64,000 nucleotides of DNA from NCBI GenBank assembly GCA_002698985.1, contig PAAY01000079.1, positions 1-64,000 on the forward strand, given 5' to 3'. The notes beneath the pieces are model-generated. The model ran no database searches, was not told the DNA's origin, and worked only from the letters and a program-made list of their open reading frames with translations. Made by a program: the position numbers and the translations under genes. This document shows positions 54,826-62,779 of this stretch, in pieces. This stretch comes from Saprospirales bacterium. GTDB taxonomy: Bacteria; Bacteroidota; Bacteroidia; Chitinophagales; Saprospiraceae. The first letter of the stretch is position 1, and every line of letters begins with the position of its first letter.

Positions 54826-54829
54826 GCTT

Positions 54830-55426
54830 TCACTTTTCCCGTTTTTTCAACACCTCGAAAACATCCCTGGCGGAATAGCCTCGCGATTTCAACAGGATCA
54901 GCAGGTGAAAAACCAGATCGGCTGCTTCTTCCAGAAACAGTTGTTCCTCCTCGCGCATGGCCTCGATGACCAGCTCCACTGCTTCCTCACCCACTTTCTG
55001 GGCAATTTTCGGCCGGCCTTTCTGGAAGAGTGACGCCACATAGCTCCCCTCCGGTCTTTCATTTTGTCGCTGCGCAATGGTGCCTTCCAACCTTTTGAGC
55101 AGGGGGCCTTCGTCGGTGGCGCTGAAGCAGGTTTCAGCACCCGTGTGGCACACAGGCCCGCTGGGAAGTACCCTCACCAGCAGGGCGTCCTGGTCGCAAT
55201 CAACTGCCAGGGAGACGAGTTCCAGGTAGTTGCCGCTGGTTTCGCCTTTGGTCCACAACTGTTGTCGGGAACGGCTGAAGAAGGTCACGCGGCCCGTCTT
55301 CAGGGTGCGTTGCAAGGCATCCCGGTTCATGTAGCCGAGCATGAGCACGCGGCCATCGAGGTCGTCTTGCACGATGGCGGGTACCAGGCCGTCGGGGTAT
55401 TTTGCGAAATCCACTTTCAATTCCAT
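54830..55426 (-). CDS. hisIE: Bifunctional phosphoribosyl-AMP cyclohydrolase / phosphoribosyl-ATP pyrophosphatase
   Basis: A 198-aa enzyme for steps 2 and 3 of histidine synthesis. HisI (about 1-105) has the metal site [10 protein letters not shown] and [12 protein letters not shown]. HisE (about 108-198) has the pyrophosphatase motifs [14 protein letters not shown] and [14 protein letters not shown]. Last gene of the his operon; its start overlaps the hisF stop by 10 bp. Complete and typical in length. Confidence 0.97.
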   Translation of the reverse strand: MELKVDFAKYPDGLVPAIVQDDLDGRVLMLGYMNRDALQRTLKTGRVTFFSRSRQQLWTKGETSGNYLELVSLAVDCDQDALLVRVLPSGPVCHTGAETCFSATDEGPLLKRLEGTIAQRQNERPEGSYVASLFQKGRPKIAQKVGEEAVELVIEAMREEEQLFLEEAADLVFHLLILLKSRGYSARDVFEVLKKREK

Positions 55427-56175
55427 CTGATGGGTATGTTTTTGTTTTTGAGAAAAGATTTGAGGGCCGGGATGGGTATTTCCCCGAAGTGGAACACGCT
55501 GGCCGCCAGGGCCGCATCCGCTTTTCCTTCGGTAAACACCTCAGCGAAGTGTTCCATCGCTCCTGCCCCTCCCGAGGCAATGACCGGCACGGGCACCAGC
55601 TCCGACACCCGGCGGGTCAGTTCCAGGGCGAAGCCTTTTTTGACTCCGTCGTGATCCATGGAGGTGAGCAGGATCTCGCCGGCGCCCAGGTCCACGGCCT
55701 GCCGTATCCACTCCACGGCGTCGATGCCGGTGGGCAGCCGGCCGCCGTTGAGGTACACCTCCCAGCCGTCGGCCGTGGCCCTGGCGTCCACTGCAAGTAC
55801 GATACACTGGCTGCCAAAGCGGCGGGCCAGTTCGCCAACCAGCGCCGGATTGCGCACGGCGGCCGAGTTTACCGACACCTTGTCGGCGCCGGCATCGAGC
55901 AAGGCGGACACGTCCTCTACGGTGCTGATTCCCCCGCCCACAGTGAAAGGAATGTACAGGTGCCGGGCGATGCGTCGCACCAGTTCCACCAGTGTCTTTC
56001 TCTTCTCGTGCGTAGCCGTGATGTCGAGAAAGACCAGCTCGTCGGCTCCCTCACCGGCATAGCGGATGGCCAGCTCTACGGGGTCTCCCGCATCGCGCAG
56101 GTTCACGAAGTTGACACCCTTCACGGTCCGGCCGTCCCGGATGTCCAAACATGGTATGATTCGCTTTGCAAGCAT
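55417..56175 (-). CDS. hisF: Imidazole glycerol phosphate synthase cyclase subunit
   Basis: A 252-aa TIM barrel that closes the imidazole ring with ammonia from HisH, step 5. The start at 56175 ([20 protein letters not shown]) is the family start; the open frame to 56295 runs into repeats. Catalytic Asp residues are in PCLDI and LAVDA; phosphate loops VGGGIS and ASGGAG are present. It overlaps hisIE by 10 bp and lies 160 bp after hisA, a spacer made of repeats. Confidence 0.97.
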   Translation of the reverse strand: MLAKRIIPCLDIRDGRTVKGVNFVNLRDAGDPVELAIRYAGEGADELVFLDITATHEKRKTLVELVRRIARHLYIPFTVGGGISTVEDVSALLDAGADKVSVNSAAVRNPALVGELARRFGSQCIVLAVDARATADGWEVYLNGGRLPTGIDAVEWIRQAVDLGAGEILLTSMDHDGVKKGFALELTRRVSELVPVPVIASGGAGAMEHFAEVFTEGKADAALAASVFHFGEIPIPALKSFLKNKNIPIRWN

Positions 56176-56216
56176 GTCTCTTGTTTTACGTGACTCGTAA
56201 CTCGTGACTCGTGGCT

Positions 56217-56267
56217 CCCCGAGTGCTCGGGGCAGGCTGTGGCTCGTAGCTCCCCGAGTGCTCGGGG
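56217..56267. repeat. Two tandem hairpin units in the hisA-hisF spacer
   Basis: CCCCGAGTGCTCGGGG (7-bp stem, TG loop) occurs at 56217-56232 and again at 56252-56267, period 35 bp. It is embedded in GGCTCGT/ACTCGTG short repeats (about 56190-56292). Confidence 0.8.
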
Positions 56268-56300
56268 CAGGCTGTGGCTCGTGGCTCGTAGTCAACTTCC

Positions 56301-56345
56301 ATGATCCCCATAATCCCCATAATCCTCCATAATCCTCATAATCCT
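56301..56345. repeat. GGATTAT minisatellite at the hisA 3' end, inverted orientation
   Basis: Five units of CCCCATAAT/CCTCATAAT on the plus strand, so GGATTAT reads along the his mRNA. This is opposite to the other his spacers. The array encodes the last residues (Leu-Gly-Leu) and TGA stop of hisA. Confidence 0.8.
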
Positions 56346-57052
56346 AACAACCCTCCATAAACCGCCCTGCCCACAATAGCCCCCACGCAGCCGATGGCTT
56401 CCAGGTCCTGTAAATCCGCTTGGTGGCGCACGCCGCCGCTGGCGATGAGGCTGAGTGAGGGGAAGGCCTCCAGTATGCGCCTGTACAGACTGAGGTCGGG
56501 TCCTTGCATGGCGCCGTCGCGTTCGATGGAAGTCACGAAGACCTGGTCGATGCCCAGGGCCTGGATTTTCCGAAGGAAATCAAAGATGCTCACCCGGGTT
56601 TGTTCCTGCCAGCCCTTCACGGCCAGCAGTTCCCCCCGCACGTCGAGGCCAGGCAGGAAACTGTCGGCACCAAAGCGAGCCACCCATTTATCGAAGCGGT
56701 CAAAATCCACCACGGGCACACTGCCCACGGCCACCCAGCGGGCTCCGGCTTCGAGTGCCGCAGCTACATCGGCTTCCGTTCGGATGCCGCCGCTGAAATC
56801 CACTTCCAGGTCGGTTTGGGAGGCCACTTGCTCCAGCACGCCAAGGTGGACGGGATTGCCGGCCCTCGCACCGTCGAGGTCCACGATGTGGAGGCGCCGG
56901 TAGCCCATGGACTCGAACTTTTTCGCCGTACCCAAGGGGTCATTTGAATAGACCGTCCGAGCTTCGAAATTGCCTTTGAGCAAGCGCACGCAACAGCCGT
57001 CCATGAGGTCCATGGCCGGGATGATGTCGAAGGAAGGAGAAGGAGCTTTCAT
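56336..57052 (-). CDS. hisA: ProFAR isomerase (HisA)
   Basis: A 238-aa TIM-barrel isomerase, step 4. The catalytic Asp is in [10 protein letters not shown], the second acidic site region is [10 protein letters not shown] and LPGLDVRGE, and the phosphate loop is IASGGV. The usual DGKCVRL is DGCCVRL here. Its ATG overlaps the hisH stop by 4 bp. The final codons and stop lie inside a 9-bp repeat array, which seems to have added about three residues. Confidence 0.95.
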   Translation of the reverse strand: MKAPSPSFDIIPAMDLMDGCCVRLLKGNFEARTVYSNDPLGTAKKFESMGYRRLHIVDLDGARAGNPVHLGVLEQVASQTDLEVDFSGGIRTEADVAAALEAGARWVAVGSVPVVDFDRFDKWVARFGADSFLPGLDVRGELLAVKGWQEQTRVSIFDFLRKIQALGIDQVFVTSIERDGAMQGPDLSLYRRILEAFPSLSLIASGGVRHQADLQDLEAIGCVGAIVGRAVYGGLLGL

Positions 57053-57657
57053 GAGATTTTCATTTTCAAAAAATTCCGCAACAGCCGCTCGCCGGCGGCA
57101 GCGCTCTTTTCCGGGTGAAACTGCACCCCGATGAAATTGTCGCGTTGCACGGCGGCGCTGAACCGCCGACCATACTCAGCCGCTGCCACGGTGTGGTCAC
57201 CGGGCTCCATGGCGTAGCTGTGCACGAAGTAAAACCACGGCTTCTCGGGCAGCCCTTCGAAAAGCGGGTGGCCGGGCACGAATTCCACAGTGTTCCAGCC
57301 GATGTGGGGCACTTTCAGCAGAGAACCATCGGGGGCCTGCTGCGGTAGCAATCGTACCTTTTCGTCTGCGATGCCCAGGCAGGGGGTGTCGTTTTCCTCG
57401 GAATGGCTGGCCAGCAACTGCATGCCGAGGCAGATGCCCAGCACGGGCTGCCGCAGCCCCCGGATGACCTCGTCGAGGCCTCGCTCCCGAAGGTACTGCA
57501 TGGCGCTGCTGGCCTCCCCCACACCGGGGAAGATGACCCGCTCAGCCGAGCCTATCACGGCGGGGTCGTCGGTCAGAACGGCCTGCACCCCCAGTCGCTC
57601 CAGGGCATTGAGCACCGATTGTATGTTGCCTGCATTGTAGCGGATGATGGTGACCAT
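57049..57657 (-). CDS. hisH: Imidazole glycerol phosphate synthase glutaminase subunit
   Basis: A 202-aa class I glutaminase that supplies ammonia to HisF. The nucleophile Cys is in VLGICLGMQLL, and His/Glu are in GVQFHPEKSAAAGE; IFPGVGEASSAM is the conserved N-terminal loop. Stop and hisA start overlap by 4 bp (ATGA). It is preceded by a 166-bp spacer made of two minisatellites. Confidence 0.97.
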   Translation of the reverse strand: MVTIIRYNAGNIQSVLNALERLGVQAVLTDDPAVIGSAERVIFPGVGEASSAMQYLRERGLDEVIRGLRQPVLGICLGMQLLASHSEENDTPCLGIADEKVRLLPQQAPDGSLLKVPHIGWNTVEFVPGHPLFEGLPEKPWFYFVHSYAMEPGDHTVAAAEYGRRFSAAVQRDNFIGVQFHPEKSAAAGERLLRNFLKMKIS

Positions 57658-57663
57658 TTTGGT

Positions 57664-57738
57664 GAGGATTATTTATGAGGATTATGAGGATTATTTATGA
57701 GGATTATGGAGGATTATTGGGATTATGGAGGATTATTG
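57664..57738. repeat. GGATTAT minisatellite in the hisB-hisH spacer
   Basis: About seven units of GAGGATTAT, some as GAGGATTATTTAT, immediately upstream of the hisH start codon. Confidence 0.8.
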
Positions 57739-57761
57739 AAGTTTAGTCCCGAGTCCCGTTC

Positions 57762-57823
57762 GTCACGTTTGTCACGCTCGTCACGCTCGTCACGCTCGTC
57801 ACGCTCGTCACGCTCGTCACGCC
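57762..57823. repeat. GTCACGCTC minisatellite abutting the hisB stop
   Basis: Seven units of a 9-bp repeat (GTCACGCTC), starts at 57762, 57771, 57780, 57789, 57798, 57807 and 57816. The array ends directly at the hisB TGA. Its sequence differs from the GGATTAT array beside it. Confidence 0.88.
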
Positions 57824-58936
57824 TCAAATACTTCCTTTCGTCGTTGGTAAAGCCGGGTCTTCGGGGTCTCGTCTGGTGGCCATTCGGATGGCGCGGGCAA
57901 AGGCCTTGAAGATGGCTTCGATTTTATGGTGTTCGTTGGTGCCCGAGGCCTGGATGTGCAGGTTGCAGCGGGCGGCGTCGCTGAACGATTTGAAAAAGTG
58001 CATGAACATTTCAGTGGGCATGTCGCCGATTTTTTCCCTTCGGAAAACTGCTTCCCAGACCAGCCAGGGGCGGCCGCCGAAGTCGATGGCCACTTGTGCC
58101 AGGCAGTCGTCCATGGGCAGGCAAAAGCCATAGCGTTGGAGGCCCCGCTTGTCGGCCAGGGCCTGGGCGAAAGCCTCACCGAGTGCCAGGGCGGTGTCTT
58201 CGATGGTGTGGTGTTCGTCCACGTGCAGGTCGCCGGTGACCTGAATGTCCAGGTCGAGGCGGCCGTGGCGGGCCAGTTGGTCGAGCATGTGGTCGAAAAA
58301 GCCGAGGCCGGTTTGGATCCGGCTGTGGCATGAGCCGTCGAGGTTGAGCTGGATGCGGATGTCGGTTTCGTTTGTCTTTCGGTGAACTTCTGCGCAGCGG
58401 GGTGGCAGGCGCAGGAATTGCCAGATGTCGTCCCAGGATTGGGCGAGCAGGGCCATGCGCCCTCGCCAGGGCTCCAGGTCGAAAAGGCCCTGCAGACCGA
58501 TGGCACGGGCGCCGAGGTTTTCGGCTAACTCGACGTCGGAGGGGCGGTCGCCGATGACGAAGCTGTTGGCCAGGTCGTAATCGCCCTGGAGGTACTGGGT
58601 CAGCATGGCGGTGCCGGGTTTGCGGGTGGGGGCGGGCTTGTCGGCCGTGCTGCGGTCCACGAAAATGGCGTCGAAGCGGATTCCTTCGTTTTCGAGCAGT
58701 TGGAGCAGCTTGCCTTGCACGCAGTTGAAATTTTCCTCGAGGTAGGCCGGCGTACCCAGGCCGTCCTGGTTGGTGACCATGACGAGCTCGAAGTCCAGCT
58801 GGGTGCGGATGCGGTACAGGTTGCGGATGACACCCGGCAACAGCACCAGCTCGTCGAGGGTGTTGACCTGGTAGGTCACAGGTGGCTCCTCGATGAGGGT
58901 GCCGTCGCGGTCGATGAAGAGGACTCGTTTTTTCAT
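57824..58936 (-). CDS. hisB: Bifunctional histidinol-phosphatase / IGP dehydratase
   Basis: A 370-aa fusion of the HAD phosphatase (about 1-165; nucleophile motif [11 protein letters not shown] and [17 protein letters not shown]) and imidazoleglycerol-phosphate dehydratase (about 185-370; [40 protein letters not shown]). Steps 6 and 8. The phosphatase Cys zinc cluster of gamma-proteobacterial HisB is not obvious. Both termini sit directly against repeat arrays. Confidence 0.96.
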   Translation of the reverse strand: MKKRVLFIDRDGTLIEEPPVTYQVNTLDELVLLPGVIRNLYRIRTQLDFELVMVTNQDGLGTPAYLEENFNCVQGKLLQLLENEGIRFDAIFVDRSTADKPAPTRKPGTAMLTQYLQGDYDLANSFVIGDRPSDVELAENLGARAIGLQGLFDLEPWRGRMALLAQSWDDIWQFLRLPPRCAEVHRKTNETDIRIQLNLDGSCHSRIQTGLGFFDHMLDQLARHGRLDLDIQVTGDLHVDEHHTIEDTALALGEAFAQALADKRGLQRYGFCLPMDDCLAQVAIDFGGRPWLVWEAVFRREKIGDMPTEMFMHFFKSFSDAARCNLHIQASGTNEHHKIEAIFKAFARAIRMATRRDPEDPALPTTKGSI

Positions 58937-58939
58937 GGT

Positions 58940-59034
58940 GGAGGATTATGAGGATTATGAGGATTATGAGGATTATGAGGATTATGGAGGATTATGGGGA
59001 TTATGAGGATTATAGGGATTATGAGGATTATGGG
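58940..59034. repeat. GGATTAT minisatellite forming the whole hisDC-hisB spacer
   Basis: Ten consecutive 9-10 bp units (GAGGATTAT, GGAGGATTAT, GGGGATTAT). The array starts 4 bp from the hisB ATG and runs through the hisDC stop: the TAA of hisDC (59028-59030) is the TTA of a repeat unit. Confidence 0.9.
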
Positions 59035-61400
59035 GTTGGGGCGATTCGGGACAAGCGTTCGAGGGTTTTGAGCAGCAGCTCGTTTTCCTGGCTGGTGCCG
59101 ACGGTAATGCGGAGACAGCCGTGGCAGTGGATTTCCGAACTGCGGTTTCTGACGATGATGCCCTCGTTGCGCAGCGACCGGAAAACCTCATCAGCTTGCC
59201 GGAAGCGCACCAGCAGGAAGTTGGCTTCTGAAGGGAACACCCGCTGCACGATGGGGAGGGCCTGCAAGCGCTCGGCCAGGAGCAGCCGGTCGTGATACAG
59301 CCGGTCGAGGTATTGGTCGAAGGCCCCGGTGTTTTCCAGCGCAGCGAGGGCGGCCCGCTGGGTGAGCTCGCTGATGTTGTAGGGGTATTTCACCTTATTA
59401 AATATGTCAATGATGGACTCGGCGGCGAAGGCCATGCCCAACCGGGCGCCAGCCAGGGCCCAGGCTTTCGACAAAGTCTGGAGGATGACCAGGTTCGGGA
59501 ATTCCGGCAGGCGGCTCAGCCAGGAGGGTTGCGCAGCGAAGTCGATGTACGCCTCGTCGAGCACGACGATGCCGGGGAATTCCCGCAGCAGAAACTCTAC
59601 GTCGGCTGGGCGCAGCAGGTTGCCGGTAGGGTTGTTGGGGCTGCACAGGAACAGCAGCTTCGAGCGCTGGTCGGCGGCAGCCAGCACGGCCTCGGGGCGC
59701 AGACGGAAATGGCGGTCCAGGGGCACCTGCCGCTGCTCCACCCCGTGGATGCCTGCCAGCACGCCGTACATGCCGTAAGTGGGCGGGCAGGTGAGGACGT
59801 TGTCGAGGCCGGGTTCGCAGAAGATGCGCAGCAGCAGGTCGATGGCTTCGTCGCTGCCGTTGCCGAGGAAGATGTTTGCTTCGCCAATGCTCTTCAATTC
59901 CGACAAGCGCCTTTTGAGCCGGAGCTGCAGCGGGTCGGGGTAGCGGTTGAGGCCCAGGCCGCTGAGGTCTTCGGCGTTTTCGTTGGCGTCGAGCCAGGCC
60001 CTGGCTTCACAGGAAAACTCGCTGCGGGCGGAGGAGTAGGGTTTGAGCGAAAGCAGGGCGGGACGCACCAGCCGGTGCAGGTCGTTTTTCGAAGAAGGGG
60101 CTGCTTCATCGTCGGCACTGGCATCGGCTTCCAGCCGGATGTCCACGGCACGGGCGTGGGCTTCCAGTTCTTCGGCCCGGGCCATGGTGCTGACGGTTGG
60201 ACCCAGCCGCCGCAGCCCGCGGGGGCTTATCTGTTGAAAGGTGATTTTCTTCAAAAAACTGTCGAGTGATACGCCGCTGTAGGCACGGGCGGCCCCGCCC
60301 GTGGGCAGGGTGTGGTTGGTGCCAGAGGCGTAGTCGCCGGCGCTTTCGGGACACCAGTGGCCGATGAAGACGGAGCCGGCATTGCGCACCTGTGCGGCGA
60401 GTGCTTTGGCATTGGCCGTGGCGAGGATGAGGTGCTCGGGTGCATAGGCGTTGGAAAATTCGATGGCCTCCTCCTCGCTTCGCAACAGCAGGGCACGGCT
60501 GTGGGCAAGGGCGGCAGCGGCAATGTCGCGGCGGGGCAGGGTGGCCAGTTGCTGCTCCAGGGCAGCCAGGCTTTCGCAGAGCACCCGCTCCGAGGTGGCC
60601 ACCAGGATGACCTGGGCGTCGGCGTCGTGTTCGGCCTGTGCCAACAGGTCGGCGGCGACGAAATCGGGCCGGGCCGTATCGTCGGCTATGACCAACACTT
60701 CGGAGGGACCTGCCGGCAGGTCGGTGGCGGTGCCGTGGCGCTGCACCAGTGCTTTGGCGGCGGTGACGTAGCGATTGCCAGGCCCGAAAATCTTGTCAAC
60801 CTTCGGGATGCCCTCGGTGCCAAAGGCCATGGCGGCAATGGCCTGCGCACCTCCCACGCGATACACCCGTTTTACCCCCGCCAGTTGCGCAGCGAAGAGA
60901 ATGGCCGGATGTACGCTGCCATCCTTCCGGGGTGGCGTGCAGAGCACCACCTCCCGGCAGCCAGCAATGGCAGCCGGCAACGCTAGCATGAGTACCGTGG
61001 AGAAAAGTGGTGCCGAGCCACCGGGGATGTAAAGGCCCACCTTCTCGATTGGTACGCTGCGCCGCCAGCAAAGCACGCCGGGCATGGTCTCGACGGGGTT
61101 GCACGCCTCCCACTGTGCCTGGTGAAATTTACGGATGTTGGCGGCAGCCGTCTGGATGGCTTTTTTCAAGGACTCGTCGAGCAGGGCCGCAGCGGCAGCC
61201 ATTTCTGCTTCGCCTGCGGCAATGGCCTCCAGCTCGGCCCCGTCGAAACGGCGGGTCAGCTCCCGCAAGGCAGCGTCTCCGCTGGTTTTCACTTCCTCGA
61301 AAATGGCTTGCACGGCCAGTTCTACCGACTGCCAGTCGATGACGGGGCGGGCAATTAGCCCAGGCCATTCTTCTCGTGTTGGATGTTTGTGGAGTTGCAT
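59028..61400 (-). CDS. hisDC: Fused histidinol dehydrogenase - histidinol-phosphate aminotransferase
   Basis: A single 790-aa frame. Residues 1-424 are a full HisD: the GGAQAIAAMAFGT loop, zinc ligands in AQAEHDAD (Gln255, His258), Asp356 in AGDYASGTNH and His415 in LEAHARAV, with catalytic Glu322-His323 in APEHL. A hydrophilic linker (about 425-438, DASADDEAAPSS) leads to a full HisC: LHRLVRPALLSLKPYSSAR, DANEN, GNGSDEAIDLLLR, CSPNNPTGN, LDEAYIDF and PLP Lys645 in TLSKAWALAGARLG, ending RITVGT. The enzyme would carry out step 7 (transamination) and steps 9-10 (oxidation to histidine), with HisB phosphatase in between. The hisC half begins exactly where free HisC proteins begin, so this is a clean gene fusion. 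Confidence 0.95.
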   Translation of the reverse strand: MQLHKHPTREEWPGLIARPVIDWQSVELAVQAIFEEVKTSGDAALRELTRRFDGAELEAIAAGEAEMAAAAALLDESLKKAIQTAAANIRKFHQAQWEACNPVETMPGVLCWRRSVPIEKVGLYIPGGSAPLFSTVLMLALPAAIAGCREVVLCTPPRKDGSVHPAILFAAQLAGVKRVYRVGGAQAIAAMAFGTEGIPKVDKIFGPGNRYVTAAKALVQRHGTATDLPAGPSEVLVIADDTARPDFVAADLLAQAEHDADAQVILVATSERVLCESLAALEQQLATLPRRDIAAAALAHSRALLLRSEEEAIEFSNAYAPEHLILATANAKALAAQVRNAGSVFIGHWCPESAGDYASGTNHTLPTGGAARAYSGVSLDSFLKKITFQQISPRGLRRLGPTVSTMARAEELEAHARAVDIRLEADASADDEAAPSSKNDLHRLVRPALLSLKPYSSARSEFSCEARAWLDANENAEDLSGLGLNRYPDPLQLRLKRRLSELKSIGEANIFLGNGSDEAIDLLLRIFCEPGLDNVLTCPPTYGMYGVLAGIHGVEQRQVPLDRHFRLRPEAVLAAADQRSKLLFLCSPNNPTGNLLRPADVEFLLREFPGIVVLDEAYIDFAAQPSWLSRLPEFPNLVILQTLSKAWALAGARLGMAFAAESIIDIFNKVKYPYNISELTQRAALAALENTGAFDQYLDRLYHDRLLLAERLQALPIVQRVFPSEANFLLVRFRQADEVFRSLRNEGIIVRNRSSEIHCHGCLRITVGTSQENELLLKTLERLSRIAPTP

Positions 61401-61406
61401 TTTTAA

Positions 61407-61471
61407 GGGTTATGGGGATTATGGGGATTATGGGGATTATGGAGGATTATGGGGATTATGGAGGATTATTG
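61407..61471. repeat. GGATTAT minisatellite in the hisG-hisDC spacer
   Basis: Seven units (GGGGATTAT, GGAGGATTAT) just upstream of the hisDC start. They are followed by GGTTCCTCAAATCCTC (about 61488-61503) up to the hisG stop. Confidence 0.85.
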
Positions 61472-61504
61472 GGCGCTCAGATCCTCGGTTCCTCAAATCC
61501 TCGA

Positions 61505-62380
61505 TCAAACAATCATTTTCTCGATGGGCGCCACGAGGATTCCCTGTGCGCCGAGTGCTTTCAGGTCTTCGATGATTTCCCAGAAGCGGTCTTCTTCCAC
61601 GACGGAGTGCAGGCTGCTCCAGCCGGGGGTAGCCAGGGGCAGCACGGTGGGGCTCTTCATGCCGGGCAGGATGGCCGCGATGTCTTCAATGCGGTCGTTG
61701 GGGGCGTTGAGCAGGATGTACTTGTGCCGGCGGGCGGCATTGACGGCCCTGATGCGCAGCAGCAGCTTGTCGAGCAAGGCGAGGCGGTCGGCGTCGAGCT
61801 CGGGGCGGCTGATGAGCACGGCCTCGGAGTGTAGGATGGTGGTCACTTCGCAAAGGCCGTTGGTGAAGAGGGTGCTGCCTGAGCTGACCAGGTCGCACAC
61901 GGCGTCGGCCAGGCCGATTCCCGGGGCAATCTCCACCGAGCCGCTGATGGGGTGGATGCTGGCCTGCACGCCGTTTTGCCGAAGGAAATCGCCGAGCAGG
62001 CGGGGGTAGGAGGTGGCGATGCGGCGGCCTTGCAGATCGGCAGGGGAGGAATACCCGGCATCGCGGGGCAGGGCGATGGAAAGGCGGCAACGGCCGAAGC
62101 CGAGTTTTTCGACTACCTCCACGGCGGCGCCGCTTTCGTAGATGACGTTCTCACCGGCGATGCCGAGGTCGGCGACCCCGTCGGCCACATAGCCGGGGAT
62201 GTCGTCGTCGCGGAGGAAATACACTTCGATGGGGAAGTTGGAGGCGGCGGCCTTGAGCTTGCCGGTGCCGTTTTGGAGGTCGATGCCGCAGCGCCGCAAG
62301 AGCTGCACCGAACTTTCAAAGAGCCGGCCGGATTTCTGGATGGCCAGCCGGAGTACGATGGGTTGATTGGTGGTTTGCAT
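61505..62380 (-). CDS. hisG: ATP phosphoribosyltransferase, long form
   Basis: A 291-aa enzyme of step 1, the point of feedback control by histidine. The catalytic domain includes LRLAIQKSGRLFESS, DLGIAGENVIYES, and the PRPP loop ISGSVEIAPGIGLADAVCDLV. The C-terminal HisG_C regulatory domain (about 205-291, HKYILLNAPNDRIEDI and SPTVLPL) marks the long, HisZ-independent form. First structural gene of the operon, 50 nt after the attenuator hairpin. Confidence 0.96.
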   Translation of the reverse strand: MQTTNQPIVLRLAIQKSGRLFESSVQLLRRCGIDLQNGTGKLKAAASNFPIEVYFLRDDDIPGYVADGVADLGIAGENVIYESGAAVEVVEKLGFGRCRLSIALPRDAGYSSPADLQGRRIATSYPRLLGDFLRQNGVQASIHPISGSVEIAPGIGLADAVCDLVSSGSTLFTNGLCEVTTILHSEAVLISRPELDADRLALLDKLLLRIRAVNAARRHKYILLNAPNDRIEDIAAILPGMKSPTVLPLATPGWSSLHSVVEEDRFWEIIEDLKALGAQGILVAPIEKMIV

Positions 62381-62429
62381 GGTAGAATGCTGAATGGTTT
62401 GTGTTATTTACCAAAGGCTCTTAAAGCAG

Positions 62430-62465
62430 CGAGGGGCTTGCCGTAAAACCGGCAAGCCCCTCGCA
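62430..62465 (-). terminator. his attenuator hairpin
   Basis: Perfect 15-bp GC-rich stem GCGAGGGGCTTGCCG / CGGCAAGCCCCTCGC with a 6-nt loop, 28 nt after the leader-peptide stop and 50 nt before hisG. On the minus strand it is followed by TGCTTTAA, a weak T-tract, so termination efficiency is uncertain. Confidence 0.8.
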
Positions 62466-62516
62466 AATGGATTGAAGATGTTCAGTATTCACCTACCATC
62501 GCCATTGCCTGCCGGT
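62449..62516 (-). promoter_or_regulatory. Predicted his antiterminator pairing
   Basis: On the minus strand ACCGGCAGGC (62507-62516, inside the leader codons after the His run) can pair with GCTTGCCGGT (62449-62458, 5' arm of the attenuator stem). This gives ten base pairs including one G-U. Formation would break the terminator. A ribosome paused at the His codons leaves this segment free; one that reaches the stop codon covers it. This is the classical his attenuation logic, inferred here from base pairing. Confidence 0.7.
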
Positions 62517-62564
62517 GTGCCGGAGCGCAGAATGATGATGGATATGATGAATTGTGTTGAACAT
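62493..62564 (-). CDS. hisL: his operon leader peptide
   Basis: A 23-codon frame with ATG at 62564 and TAG at 62493-62495. It begins MFNTIHHIHHHSALRHTG and ends in a short Gln-Trp-Arg-Trp tail. Six of 23 residues are His, five of them within six codons. It lies immediately upstream of a perfect hairpin and hisG, exactly where enteric hisL lies, although its sequence is not homologous to MTRVQFKHHHHHHHPD. Codons after the His run contain the antiterminator segment. Its role would be to sense charged tRNA-His through ribosome speed. Confidence 0.82.
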   Translation of the reverse strand: MFNTIHHIHHHSALRHTGRQWRW

Positions 62565-62585
62565 GAATTTTTCGTTGTGAGGCGG

Positions 62586-62593
62586 CAAATGTA
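62586..62593 (-). promoter_or_regulatory. Candidate -7 box of the his operon promoter
   Basis: Minus-strand TACATTTG, an exact TAnnTTTG, 21 bp before the leader ATG. No TTG is found at the usual distance upstream, so the -33 region is weak. Confidence 0.38.
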
Positions 62594-62779
62594 AACGGAA
62601 CAGCAATTTGTGAAAATGGTTTTTGAATTTTTTTTCTTGGCGGCCATTGTGACGGTGACTTTAGTTACAGCCATTTGGCCAGTGCGGCCTGACCTTTGCC
62701 GTTTCACATTGAGCCCTCGGGACTTTCCTGCATTTTTCCTCACCTTAGCGTCCAGAAAAACCTCTCAAACATTGGAGTT

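Noticed and set aside
60090-60140. Possible frameshift or lost stop creating an apparent hisDC fusion
   Set aside because: Both halves are in the same frame with intact motifs right up to a hydrophilic linker. The HisC start motif follows without disruption, so no sign of an indel was seen.
57664-61471. CRISPR-like appearance of regularly spaced short repeats in the his operon
   Set aside because: Units are 9-10 bp and directly adjacent, without unique spacers, and no cas genes are present. They are minisatellites.
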